Positions 1-5,172 of a stretch of 5,172 nt of DNA are shown piece after piece. The translations under genes were made by a program, and so were the position numbers. A model generated the notes under the pieces. That model was not told the DNA's origin, did no database searches, and saw nothing but the letters and a program-made list of their open reading frames with translations. Where the stretch lies: assembly GCA_030636245.1 (NCBI GenBank), contig DAOVXI010000124.1, positions 1-5,172 of the forward strand, given 5' to 3'. The stretch comes from Deltaproteobacteria bacterium. Its GTDB lineage: Bacteria > Desulfobacterota > GWC2-55-46 > DRQE01. The stretch's first letter is position 1. Every line of letters starts with the position of its first letter.

Positions 1-16
1 AAAAAGATAGTACCAC

Positions 17-45
17 TTGTTCTTTGTGTAATCTGCAAATATACG
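17..45 (+). promoter_or_regulatory. possible weak sigma70 promoter upstream of the CPBP protease gene
   Basis: A TTGTTC hexamer (17-22) and a TATACG hexamer (40-45) are separated by exactly 17 bases. The first matches the -35 consensus at three positions and the second matches the -10 consensus at four. Transcription would start near base 52 and give a leader of about 100 bases before the preferred ATG at 152. Matches this weak are common by chance in AT-rich DNA. I see no coding sequence or other structure in the first 150 bases. Confidence 0.22.
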
Positions 46-136
46 TCTTTATTAAATTCCGTAACCTCGTTAAAGAAAGATATGTGTTGTGTCATTCCTA
101 AAACCTTACCTAAGTTATCACCACCCTCAAAAGACT

Positions 137-142
137 AGAAGG
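137..142 (+). promoter_or_regulatory. ribosome binding site deciding the CPBP protease start
   Basis: AGAAGG lies 9 bases before the ATG at 152 and is a good partial Shine-Dalgarno match. The longer reading frame from the GTG at 89 has only AAAGAAAGA upstream and no G-rich core. This site is the main reason for choosing the ATG at 152. Confidence 0.5.
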
Positions 143-151
143 CTGAGCTTG

Positions 152-919
152 ATGGATCAAGGCGCAGATCCGGTAGAGCGGAGCAGCGTTAAGCCGGAGA
201 TCATCTGGGGGCCGTTCATAACCTGCATCTTAAGCGTTATCATCCTGGTCACATACTCGTGTGTAGCGGCCCTTGTCTCCATATACCACATAGCGGTAAA
301 ATACGGCGTAACCCTAACCGAGGTCTTAGAAGACAAAGCACTGCTACTGCTAATTGACGGCGGCGACGCTATAACCCTTTCTCTCTGGTCAGGAGCGCCG
401 ATCGGGGTACTGTTGACCATCCTCGCGGTATGGATAAAAAAAGGCTCAAAGATAAATACCTACCTAGGCCTGAACCTTTCCGACCCTAAAATAATATTTA
501 AATGGCTCGGCTTTATGGTGCTTCTCATCATACTCCTTGACGCCATGACCATATCGACAGGACGACCACTGGTGCCGCCCATACTCGGGGAGATGATGAA
601 CACCTCCACAAGCAAACTTCTGCTCTTCTCCGCGATGATCTTTGCCGCACCGGTCTTCGAGGAATTCTTGTTCAGAGGATTCTTATTTAAAAGCCTGCGG
701 CTAACATGGCTTAAAACAAACGGAACTATAGTCGTAACATCGATCCTATGGGCGATCATCCACTTCCAATACGATGCCTTCAGTGTCTTTCTGGTATTCG
801 TTTTGGGTCTTATGCTCGGAGCCGCGCGGGCAAAAAGCGGCTCTGTGCCGCTGTGTATCGTCATGCACATGGTGGCAAACACGATAGCCTCAACCGAGAC
901 CTTCTATATCTACGGTTAA
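152..919 (+). CDS. CPBP (CAAX/Abi) family intramembrane metalloprotease
   Basis: A predicted integral membrane protein of 255 residues from the ATG at 152. Hydrophobic segments lie near residues 19-45, 74-95 and 119-135, followed by the C-terminal CPBP core (about 155-248). The core shows the family motifs in order: EEFLFRG with the paired glutamates E170-E171 and R175, then WAIIHF with H204, then HMVAN with H239 and N243. In this family (Rce1 and bacterial Abi/CPBP proteins) these glutamates and histidines form the membrane-embedded active site. Bacterial members act in prenyl-protein processing, bacteriocin self-immunity or membrane stress, and nothing here identifies the substrate. The frame stays open back to a GTG at 89 (276 residues), but that start lacks a good ribosome site and its extra 21 residues are polar and unlike the family. 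No bacteriocin precursor is visible nearby. Family assignment is firm; the role is unknown. Confidence 0.9.
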   Translation: MDQGADPVERSSVKPEIIWGPFITCILSVIILVTYSCVAALVSIYHIAVKYGVTLTEVLEDKALLLLIDGGDAITLSLWSGAPIGVLLTILAVWIKKGSKINTYLGLNLSDPKIIFKWLGFMVLLIILLDAMTISTGRPLVPPILGEMMNTSTSKLLLFSAMIFAAPVFEEFLFRGFLFKSLRLTWLKTNGTIVVTSILWAIIHFQYDAFSVFLVFVLGLMLGAARAKSGSVPLCIVMHMVANTIASTETFYIYG

Positions 920-926
920 GATTCTG

Positions 927-955
927 TGGCATGGCGGGCAAAAATATACTATAAT
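927..955 (+). promoter_or_regulatory. sigma70-type promoter for the TRASH-domain protein gene
   Basis: A perfect TATAAT (950-955) lies between the CPBP stop and the next start. The hexamer 17 bases upstream, TGGCAT (927-932), is a poor -35. Transcription would begin near base 962, giving a leader of about 22 bases that contains the Shine-Dalgarno site. The weak -35 suggests activator dependence or modest strength. The gene could also be read through from the CPBP gene, because no terminator separates them. Confidence 0.5.
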
Positions 956-971
956 ATAAGTATTGAATTTC

Positions 972-976
972 AGGAG
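972..976 (+). promoter_or_regulatory. Shine-Dalgarno site deciding the TRASH-protein start
   Basis: AGGAG sits 7 bases before the ATG at 984, which is ideal spacing. A longer frame could start at a TTG at 963, but that start would place this site inside the coding region and would put extra residues in front of a typical signal peptide. Confidence 0.7.
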
Positions 977-983
977 TTTTGTT

Positions 984-1358
984 ATGAAAAAATTACTTTC
1001 CAAGATAACTATTGTCGCTTTCATGCTGACGCTATTTGTCAGCCTCAACACCGCCAGCGCAGCGGCTGAAGATCCTACATTAAAACTTGTCGAAGAACCG
1101 AGCAAGGTCTGCATGGTCAACGACCGTTTTATGTTTGCTGAACAGATAGAGGTCAAGGTCGGGGAGAAGACCTACTACGGCTGCTGTGCCGGATGCGTAA
1201 AAAAGATCCAGAACAACCAAACGATACGCGAAAGTACCGACCCTGTAAGCGGCGAGACCGTCGACAAGGCATCGGCTGTGATCGGGATGAAACAGACAGG
1301 AGAGGTTCTGTACTTTGAGAACAAAGACAACTTCGATTCCTACGGGGAGAAGAAGTAG
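984..1358 (+). CDS. small exported TRASH-domain-like metal-binding protein
   Basis: A protein of 124 residues. It begins MKKLLSK, followed by a hydrophobic stretch (8-22) and ASA (24-26), a standard Sec signal peptide cleaved near residue 26-28, so the mature form is about 97 residues and periplasmic or extracytoplasmic. The mature part has CMVND at C43 and YYGCCAGC with C67, C68 and C71. The spacing C43, 23 residues, C67, 3 residues, C71 is close to the TRASH pattern (C, 19-22, C, 3, C), a treble-clef-like site linked to metal sensing, trafficking or resistance. Residues 86-120 (DPVSGETVD, then GEVLYFENKDNFDSY) look like a YHS-type unit without its cysteines. No lipobox is seen. The gene appears monocistronic, with its own promoter and a strong terminator. 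A metal role is inferred from the cysteine pattern; which metal is bound, and whether a partner transporter exists, cannot be told. Confidence 0.82.
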   Translation: MKKLLSKITIVAFMLTLFVSLNTASAAAEDPTLKLVEEPSKVCMVNDRFMFAEQIEVKVGEKTYYGCCAGCVKKIQNNQTIRESTDPVSGETVDKASAVIGMKQTGEVLYFENKDNFDSYGEKK

Positions 1359-1379
1359 AGTATAAAGATATTCGAGTTT

Positions 1380-1418
1380 AAAGCAAGGCCATCTATAACG
1401 GATGGCCTTGCTTTTTTA
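1380..1418 (+). terminator. strong intrinsic terminator after the TRASH-protein gene
   Basis: A perfect 13-base-pair stem (AAGCAAGGCCATC at 1381-1393 and GATGGCCTTGCTT at 1401-1413) encloses a 7-base loop. A1380 and T1414 add one more pair, and the T tract continues to 1417. It lies about 20 bases after the stop at 1358 and should end transcription from the promoter at 927-955. Confidence 0.92.
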
Positions 1419-1436
1419 TTTCAAGGATGGTAAAAG
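1409..1436 (+). promoter_or_regulatory. possible promoter overlapping the terminator, reading into the YqhA-family gene
   Basis: TTGCTT (1409-1414) lies in the 3' arm of the terminator and matches the -35 consensus at three positions. After 16 bases comes TAAAAG (1431-1436), a four-of-six -10, preceded by TGG (1428-1430) as in extended -10 promoters. Transcription would start at about 1443, next to the ATG at 1444, so the message would be nearly leaderless. This fits the absence of a well-placed Shine-Dalgarno site, but each element is weak. Confidence 0.3.
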
Positions 1437-1443
1437 TTAGCCC

Positions 1444-1986
1444 ATGTTAAAAAGTATCGAAAAAGCAATCGAGTGGCTCCTGTGGGAGGTACGCCTTATC
1501 GTATTCCTCGCGGTCGTCTCAAGCATAGTATCGGCCATAGTGCTTGTCATAATGGGCACCTATGACGTATTCCTGACGGTAAAGGAGCTCATGCATGCCT
1601 TTAGCGATAAGGCTCACTACGACGCATTCCACAAGGAAGCCATAACACATATCATAGGCGCCATTGATGCCTTTCTCATAACAACCGTGCTTCTCATATT
1701 CGGTATCGGGCTCTATGAACTTTTCATAAGCAAGATCGACAGAATTGAAAGTGACAACACGAGCGCCAAGATACTTGAGGTACACTCGCTTGACCAACTC
1801 AAGGAAAAACTCGGTAAGGTCATAGTGATGGTCCTTATCGTAACCTTTTTTAAGTACGCTCTGGACATGAAGTTCGAAACAATGCTCGACCTGCTCTACC
1901 TAGCTATCGGAATACTCCTTATTGCGCTCGCGCTCTACTTCCAGCATAAAGATAGTCCCAAGGAAAAACCAAACGCTAAAGAATAA
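1444..1986 (+). CDS. YqhA/UPF0114 family membrane protein
   Basis: A protein of 180 residues with four likely membrane segments near 17-40, 67-91, 124-141 and 147-166. The pattern fits the UPF0114 (YqhA) family: an ExR pair in the first helix region (E15, R17), an acidic residue in the second helix (IGAIDAFL, D75), the signature YELFISKID (91-99), then SLDQLKEKLGKVIVMVLIV (115-133). The family has no established biochemical function. The tail after residue 168 is charged and probably cytoplasmic. The nearest Shine-Dalgarno-like bases (AAGG, 1423-1426) are 17 bases upstream, too far to be convincing, so initiation may be leaderless or weak. It is probably cotranscribed with the rhomboid gene, since the 48-base gap holds no terminator. 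The family call is confident; the function is unknown. Confidence 0.87.
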   Translation: MLKSIEKAIEWLLWEVRLIVFLAVVSSIVSAIVLVIMGTYDVFLTVKELMHAFSDKAHYDAFHKEAITHIIGAIDAFLITTVLLIFGIGLYELFISKIDRIESDNTSAKILEVHSLDQLKEKLGKVIVMVLIVTFFKYALDMKFETMLDLLYLAIGILLIALALYFQHKDSPKEKPNAKE

Positions 1987-2034
1987 GACCAAGCGGCCGC
2001 AGATCACAACTCGCATTTCCGGAATGGATACGAC

Positions 2035-3510
2035 ATGGAAGAGCCGAAAAAGTCCTACTTCAACGAACATGAAGAGCTAGCGTTCGTTCTGAAGTGCTTC
2101 GCTGTCATCGCCGCCATAATACTTCTGGGCAACTTCGTTAAAAGCTACGCTGTATTTCTCATCATACCTCTTCCCTTCATACTTCTTTTTCTCATTCGCT
2201 TTTTACTAGATAAATCCATCCGTGACGGAAAAAGTTTCTTCAGCGCGATAACCGACAACATGACCCTGATACCTGTTGCCTACACGGAGGGCGAGAGTAG
2301 ATACAGGGACATACCGCTTTTTACATACCTGCTGATACTGGCCAACGCAGTGATCTACTATGTCATACAGTTAAACCCCTCGCTCAACACCGAATTCATA
2401 ATGAACAACTTCACCTTTCTCGCAGAGGAGCCTAACCTCTGGAACACCCCTGTCGGGCTCTTTACATCAATGTTCATGCACGGCAGTGGCGGACATCTCT
2501 GGGGGAACATGATGTTCCTCTGGGCCATGGGAACGGTTGTTGAAAAAAGGATCGGTTCCTCCAGGTTCCTCTTCATGTACATACTGACCGGCCTCTTTGC
2601 CTCCCTTGCCTCTATGCTTATCTATCTTGTATTCATGGGAGAGGCCACACAAAGTCTCGGCGCTTCGGGGGCGATCGCCGGCGTGATGGGTGTCTATGCG
2701 ATAAGGTGTTACTTTAAAAGCATGGTCTTCCCCATTCCGATACTCGGCATCTTCTTCTTCATACTCCCATTAAGCATAAAAATACGGATCAACGCGCTCG
2801 TAATAATAGGACTCTTCTTTGTGCTTGATCTTCACGGTGGAATAGGACAGATAAGCGGCTCCGTCTATTCAATGATCGGACACTGGGCGCATGTTTGCGG
2901 CATGCTCTCGGGCATACTCATAGCGGTTATCTTTAAGCTCAGCAACGATGCCGTAGAGGAACGGCACACCGAGATAGGGGTTAAAGGCTCCGGCGGTTTC
3001 ACGAACCTTGGAGGCATGGCGGAGTCTTTAAATAAAGCACTTGACCAGAACCCGGAGAACACGGAGGCACTGGTCCATCTTGCACGCATAAAGTCAAAGT
3101 TCCATGTAACGGATGAAGGGCGGGAACTTTATAAAAAAGCTATCGCAATACTGATCAGAACAGAGCCGAAGGAAGCGACCGAGACCTTCAAGGAGTTTTA
3201 CAGCAAGTACATGGAAGGCGTTACGCCCGCGCTTATGCACAGGATATCCGGCGTGTTGTATAAATCGGGAGATCTTGACCTCTCGGCAAGAACCCTTGAG
3301 ATGATCCTTGATGACCCGAGCGCCCCGATCGAGGTACGGGAACGCTCCATGTATCAGCTTGTTATAATACTTGAGCTCATGTGCCTGAGTGAAGCGGCGC
3401 TGCGCCACATAGATAATTTTATTGAAGAGTTCCCCTCTTCAACGATGATAGAAAAGGCGACAGAAAAAAAGAGGGAGCTTACAGAGAGCCTCTTAAGCGA
3501 GAAGCTCTAG
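2035..3510 (+). CDS. rhomboid intramembrane serine protease with a C-terminal TPR-like helical domain
   Basis: A protein of 491 residues, longer than a simple rhomboid (about 200-280). Residues 15-60 form an extra N-terminal pair of hydrophobic helices. The rhomboid core spans about 93-302: HGSGGHLWGN (H149, H154, N158) supplies the conserved loop and oxyanion-side residues, GASG (199-202) carries the catalytic serine S201, and AHVCGMLSG (285-293) carries the catalytic histidine H286 on the final core helix. The Ser-His dyad is intact, so an active protease is expected, cleaving substrate membrane helices. From about 320 onward the protein is soluble and helical, with TPR-like stretches such as SLNKALDQNPENTEALVHLA (331-350), a LYKKAI helix near 365 and helix pairs up to 480. 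The repeats are degenerate. A TGGA (2025-2028) 6 bases before the ATG is the only ribosome-site candidate. The tail may recruit substrates or partners; this is inference. Confidence 0.93.
   Translation: MEEPKKSYFNEHEELAFVLKCFAVIAAIILLGNFVKSYAVFLIIPLPFILLFLIRFLLDKSIRDGKSFFSAITDNMTLIPVAYTEGESRYRDIPLFTYLLILANAVIYYVIQLNPSLNTEFIMNNFTFLAEEPNLWNTPVGLFTSMFMHGSGGHLWGNMMFLWAMGTVVEKRIGSSRFLFMYILTGLFASLASMLIYLVFMGEATQSLGASGAIAGVMGVYAIRCYFKSMVFPIPILGIFFFILPLSIKIRINALVIIGLFFVLDLHGGIGQISGSVYSMIGHWAHVCGMLSGILIAVIFKLSNDAVEERHTEIGVKGSGGFTNLGGMAESLNKALDQNPENTEALVHLARIKSKFHVTDEGRELYKKAIAILIRTEPKEATETFKEFYSKYMEGVTPALMHRISGVLYKSGDLDLSARTLEMILDDPSAPIEVRERSMYQLVIILELMCLSEAALRHIDNFIEEFPSSTMIEKATEKKRELTESLLSEKL
3464..3494 (-). 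terminator. candidate intrinsic terminator of the DUF362 gene, inside the rhomboid coding end
   Basis: Reading the minus strand past the DUF362 stop, AAGAGG (3494-3489) pairs with CCTCTT (3474-3469), and the T run of seven bases occupies 3470-3464. The 14-base loop can form further GCT/AGC pairs with a small bulge. It lies 13 bases past the stop. The stem is short, so efficiency is uncertain, but hairpin plus T run is in the right place and orientation. Confidence 0.4.
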
Positions 3511-4343
3511 AGTTCAACAAGCCTTAGCCCTTGTGCCGAGCCAAGTTCTCCGTCAGCCTCTTTTATGTGTTTGATTTCTTTCCAGTCACGCCCAAGGAGA
3601 GTGGCGCCGTAAGCGTCTATGGCAACAGGGTCGAATGAGCAGGCAAGCTTATTCACGGGCGGCTCACATGTCGGTCCCCAAAGATGAGCCTGGCTCATAC
3701 CAACCGTTGCGTCGAGTACGGTAAGGTCAGGGGTACGGTAGCGGCACATATCAAGCACGCTCTCGTGCATCATCTCGTGAAAGGCACTTTTTTTCCAATG
3801 CCCGCCTGCCTGGAAATGCAAGGGCGGCACTGTGCCCATCATATTCTTCATCGTAAGCGTTACACCGGCTAAAGAGTGGGCCTTCAAAACAGGCACGCTC
3901 ACTATAAAACTTTCCATGACGATCTTTGGCAGATAGAATGTCGGCCAGCGCTTACACTGCGGCAAGCTCATCTGGGTTAGCTCGGCATGGTTAAGGTCAA
4001 TCAACTCAACCCCCTTCTCCTTTGCCATCTCCGCATAACCAAGCTCCCTGAAGGCATGATCTGTCTCATAATCCAAAGAGCCAACCCCCTCGCCTATCGC
4101 GATATCAATGCCCGGGAGTCTTAACCTCAACTCGTCAATAAGAACCGCGCAAAGCGCAGCAGGTGTTGTTATTGGAGGGGGCACGGCCTCAACCAGGTTA
4201 GGCTTTATTATGACCTTTGTTTTGCCCTTAAGGTGAGCCGGCCCAAGGCGAACTCGGTCAAGGATGCGCTTTATGGGAGAGGAGAACTCCCCGCTAAAAT
4301 CTGTACTTACAACCAGCCCTGAATTTTCCTCAATGTTTTCCAT
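3507..4343 (-). CDS. DUF362 domain-containing protein
   Basis: A protein of 278 residues made almost entirely of one DUF362 domain. Recognisable family stretches are VIIKPNL (44-50), IGEG (83-86), VPVLKAHSLAG followed by TMKNMMGT (150-171), DLTVLDATVGM (196-206) and DPVAIDAYGATLLG (228-241). Many DUF362 proteins carry an added ferredoxin-like iron-sulphur segment; here the few cysteines (65, 130, 190, 216, 225) are scattered and show no CxxCxxC cluster. There is no signal peptide or membrane helix, so a cytoplasmic location is likely. The family has no settled reaction. The start is the only ATG before residue 105 and lacks a ribosome site, but a near-consensus promoter predicts a leaderless message. 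Its 3' end overlaps the convergent rhomboid gene by 4 bases (CTAG). It is divergent from the universal stress protein gene across a shared 123-base regulatory gap. Confidence 0.9.
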   Translation of the reverse strand: MENIEENSGLVVSTDFSGEFSSPIKRILDRVRLGPAHLKGKTKVIIKPNLVEAVPPPITTPAALCAVLIDELRLRLPGIDIAIGEGVGSLDYETDHAFRELGYAEMAKEKGVELIDLNHAELTQMSLPQCKRWPTFYLPKIVMESFIVSVPVLKAHSLAGVTLTMKNMMGTVPPLHFQAGGHWKKSAFHEMMHESVLDMCRYRTPDLTVLDATVGMSQAHLWGPTCEPPVNKLACSFDPVAIDAYGATLLGRDWKEIKHIKEADGELGSAQGLRLVEL

Positions 4344-4349
4344 AAGATA

Positions 4350-4378
4350 ATGATACTACCGAAGAGCTTAACTGTCAA
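4350..4378 (-). promoter_or_regulatory. near-consensus sigma70 promoter for the DUF362 gene, predicted leaderless
   Basis: On the minus strand TTGACA (4378-4373, perfect -35) is followed after exactly 17 bases by TATCAT (4355-4350, five of six -10). Counting 7 bases past the -10 puts the first transcribed base at 4343, which is the A of the ATG start codon. The -35 lies 4 bases from the left arm of the inverted repeat at 4382-4431. Confidence 0.75.
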
Positions 4379-4381
4379 ATA

Positions 4382-4431
4382 ATACCAAATAATCAGGCAA
4401 AAACACTTTAATATCCCTGGTTCTTTGGTAT
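4382..4431. repeat. inverted repeat between divergent promoters, candidate operator
   Basis: The left arm ATACCAAATAATCAGG (4382-4397) and the reverse complement of the right arm, ATACCAAAGAACCAGG (4431-4416), match at 14 of 16 positions. The conserved blocks are ATACCAAA and CAGG at identical spacing, and the arms are 18 bases apart. The right arm covers the TGG and first bases of the stress-gene -10, and the left arm abuts the DUF362 -35. Neither predicted transcript includes the repeat, so it is more likely a protein-binding site than an RNA hairpin. The arm centres are 34 bases apart, a little over three helical turns. Confidence 0.6.
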
Positions 4432-4434
4432 AAT
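4426..4434 (+). promoter_or_regulatory. extended -10 promoter for the universal stress protein gene
   Basis: TGG followed directly by a perfect TATAAT (4429-4434) forms an extended -10 element. No good -35 is present 16-18 bases upstream (best TTTAAT at 4407-4412). The predicted start near 4441 gives a leader of about 26 bases. The element overlaps the right arm of the inverted repeat, so occupancy there should affect this promoter. Confidence 0.6.
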
Positions 4435-4466
4435 ATATAGATACAGGAACACCGAAGTTACGAACT

Positions 4467-5172
4467 ATGAAAAAAATACTTATCTCATTAGACAACTCTG
4501 AGCACTCACTCTTTTCTCTGCGGTTGGCCTCAAAACTTGCTAAAAGTATTAAGGCTACCGTGGTCGGTTGCCACGTATACGCCGCCCGCCTCCACAATGA
4601 CAGATTTAAGGAGATGGAGGCTACACTTCCTCAACGCTACCGAAATGAAGAAGAACTCTCGCGCCAGCGCGAGATCCACTCTACCCTCATAACAAAAGGA
4701 CTAAAGCTCATATCCGACTCCTACATGGAGCCTGCCGCCAAGCTCTGCGCATCATTTGATGTTGAGTTCACTCCCGTAAGCAGAGAAGGAAAGAACTATA
4801 TAGAGATATTAAAGGAAGCAGCCGAAAACGATTACTTCTTAACGGTCCTCGGTGCGCTCGGGATAGGCAAGGTCCCTTCAAGCACGCTCGGAAGCGTCAC
4901 GGAAAGAGTGCTTCGAAGATCAAAACGGGATGTTCTCGTTGCGCGTCCCATAGAAGATTTGAGCGGCCCAGTGCTTGTTGCCATCGACGGCAGTGATCTA
5001 AGCTTTGGAGCTTTAAAAGAGGCGCTCCGAATGGCAAAGGCGCTTCAAAGAGATGTTGAAGCAGTAGCCGTCTTTGACCCTGAGTATCACTACGTTGCCT
5101 TTAAGAACATTGAAGGGGTATTGAGTGAGGAAGCGGGCAAGGTCTTTAAGTTCAAGGAGCAGGAAGCACTGC
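4467..5172 (+). CDS. universal stress protein (UspA family), tandem domains, 3' end cut by window
   Basis: The frame is open from the ATG at 4467 to the window edge (235 complete codons), so the gene is partial here. The first Usp domain runs from KKILISLDNSEHS (2-14) to RDVLVARP (154-161) and contains the ATP-binding pattern G-2x-G-9x-G-S exactly (G129, G132, G142, S143), followed by VTERVLRRSKRDVLVA (144-159). A second domain begins at PVLVAIDGSDLSFGALKEAL (168-187) with the usual first strand and helix, and is cut before its own nucleotide motif. The protein is cytoplasmic. An intact motif implies nucleotide binding in domain 1, as in ATP-binding Usp proteins. Residues 41-90 form a charged helical insertion between the early strands. 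The ribosome site is weak (GAAG, 4454-4457, 9 bases before ATG). It is divergent from the DUF362 gene and likely coregulated through the inverted repeat. Confidence 0.9.
   Translation, partial: MKKILISLDNSEHSLFSLRLASKLAKSIKATVVGCHVYAARLHNDRFKEMEATLPQRYRNEEELSRQREIHSTLITKGLKLISDSYMEPAAKLCASFDVEFTPVSREGKNYIEILKEAAENDYFLTVLGALGIGKVPSSTLGSVTERVLRRSKRDVLVARPIEDLSGPVLVAIDGSDLSFGALKEALRMAKALQRDVEAVAVFDPEYHYVAFKNIEGVLSEEAGKVFKFKEQEAL

Noticed and set aside
89..151. GTG-initiated 21-residue N-terminal extension of the CPBP protease
   Set aside because: There is no good ribosome site before the GTG, while AGAAGG sits 9 bases before the ATG at 152. The extension is polar and not family-like.
460..882. 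Minus-strand open frame of 140 codons opposite the CPBP gene
   Set aside because: It is fully antisense to a clear membrane protease with conserved motifs, and its own sequence shows no recognisable domain.
963..983. TTG start extending the TRASH-domain protein by 7 residues
   Set aside because: AGGAG at 972-976 is ideally spaced for the ATG at 984, and MKKLLSK begins a standard signal peptide.
1991..2000. GCGGCCGC-containing palindrome between the YqhA and rhomboid genes
   Set aside because: A short GC palindrome without a T run or repeated copies; no evidence of function.
3424..3440. Hairpin GAAGAG-ttccc-CTCTTC near the end of the rhomboid gene
   Set aside because: It lies in coding sequence and has no T run on either side in a useful position. 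A 6-base stem of this kind is expected by chance.
4307..4597. Minus-strand open frame of 96 codons across the divergent gap
   Set aside because: It overlaps the DUF362 start, both promoters, the inverted repeat and the Usp coding start, and has no family-like sequence. It is a shadow frame.

Overview
The window holds six protein-coding genes on a moderately GC-balanced stretch with short intergenic gaps and frequent ATA isoleucine codons. No tRNA, rRNA, CRISPR array, insertion sequence or phage gene is visible. The gene content (a periplasmic TRASH-type metal-site protein, a DUF362 protein, a UspA-family stress protein and two unrelated intramembrane protease families) suggests a Gram-negative environmental bacterium, perhaps of the deltaproteobacterial or Nitrospirota type. 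That placement is inference from gene mix only and is weak.

Layout: bases 1-151 carry no convincing gene, only a possible weak promoter. Next comes a CPBP/CAAX-type intramembrane protease (152-919, +). Then follows a small exported protein with a TRASH-like four-cysteine site (984-1358, +), which has its own TATAAT box and a strong intrinsic terminator (1380-1418). A YqhA/UPF0114 membrane protein (1444-1986, +) begins only 25 bases after that terminator and is followed 48 bases later by a rhomboid serine protease fused to a TPR-like helical tail (2035-3510, +). These two probably form one transcript. The rhomboid gene converges on a DUF362 gene (3507-4343, -), and the two share the bases CTAG as overlapping stop codons. 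The DUF362 gene is divergent from a tandem-domain universal stress protein gene (4467 to beyond 5172, +), which runs off the window.

The most notable regulatory structure is the 123-base gap between the DUF362 and stress-protein starts. The DUF362 side has a near-consensus sigma70 promoter (TTGACA, 17 bases, TATCAT) whose predicted first transcribed base is the A of the ATG, so the mRNA should be leaderless. The stress-protein side has an extended -10 (TGG TATAAT). Between them lies an inverted repeat with 16-base arms (14 of 16 matching, 18-base gap) whose right arm covers part of the stress-gene -10. It looks like an operator that could coordinate the pair.

The theme is envelope and stress maintenance: two membrane proteases, an exported metal-site protein, a small membrane protein and a nucleotide-binding stress protein. 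I see no clear evidence for a new multi-gene defence or catalytic system.
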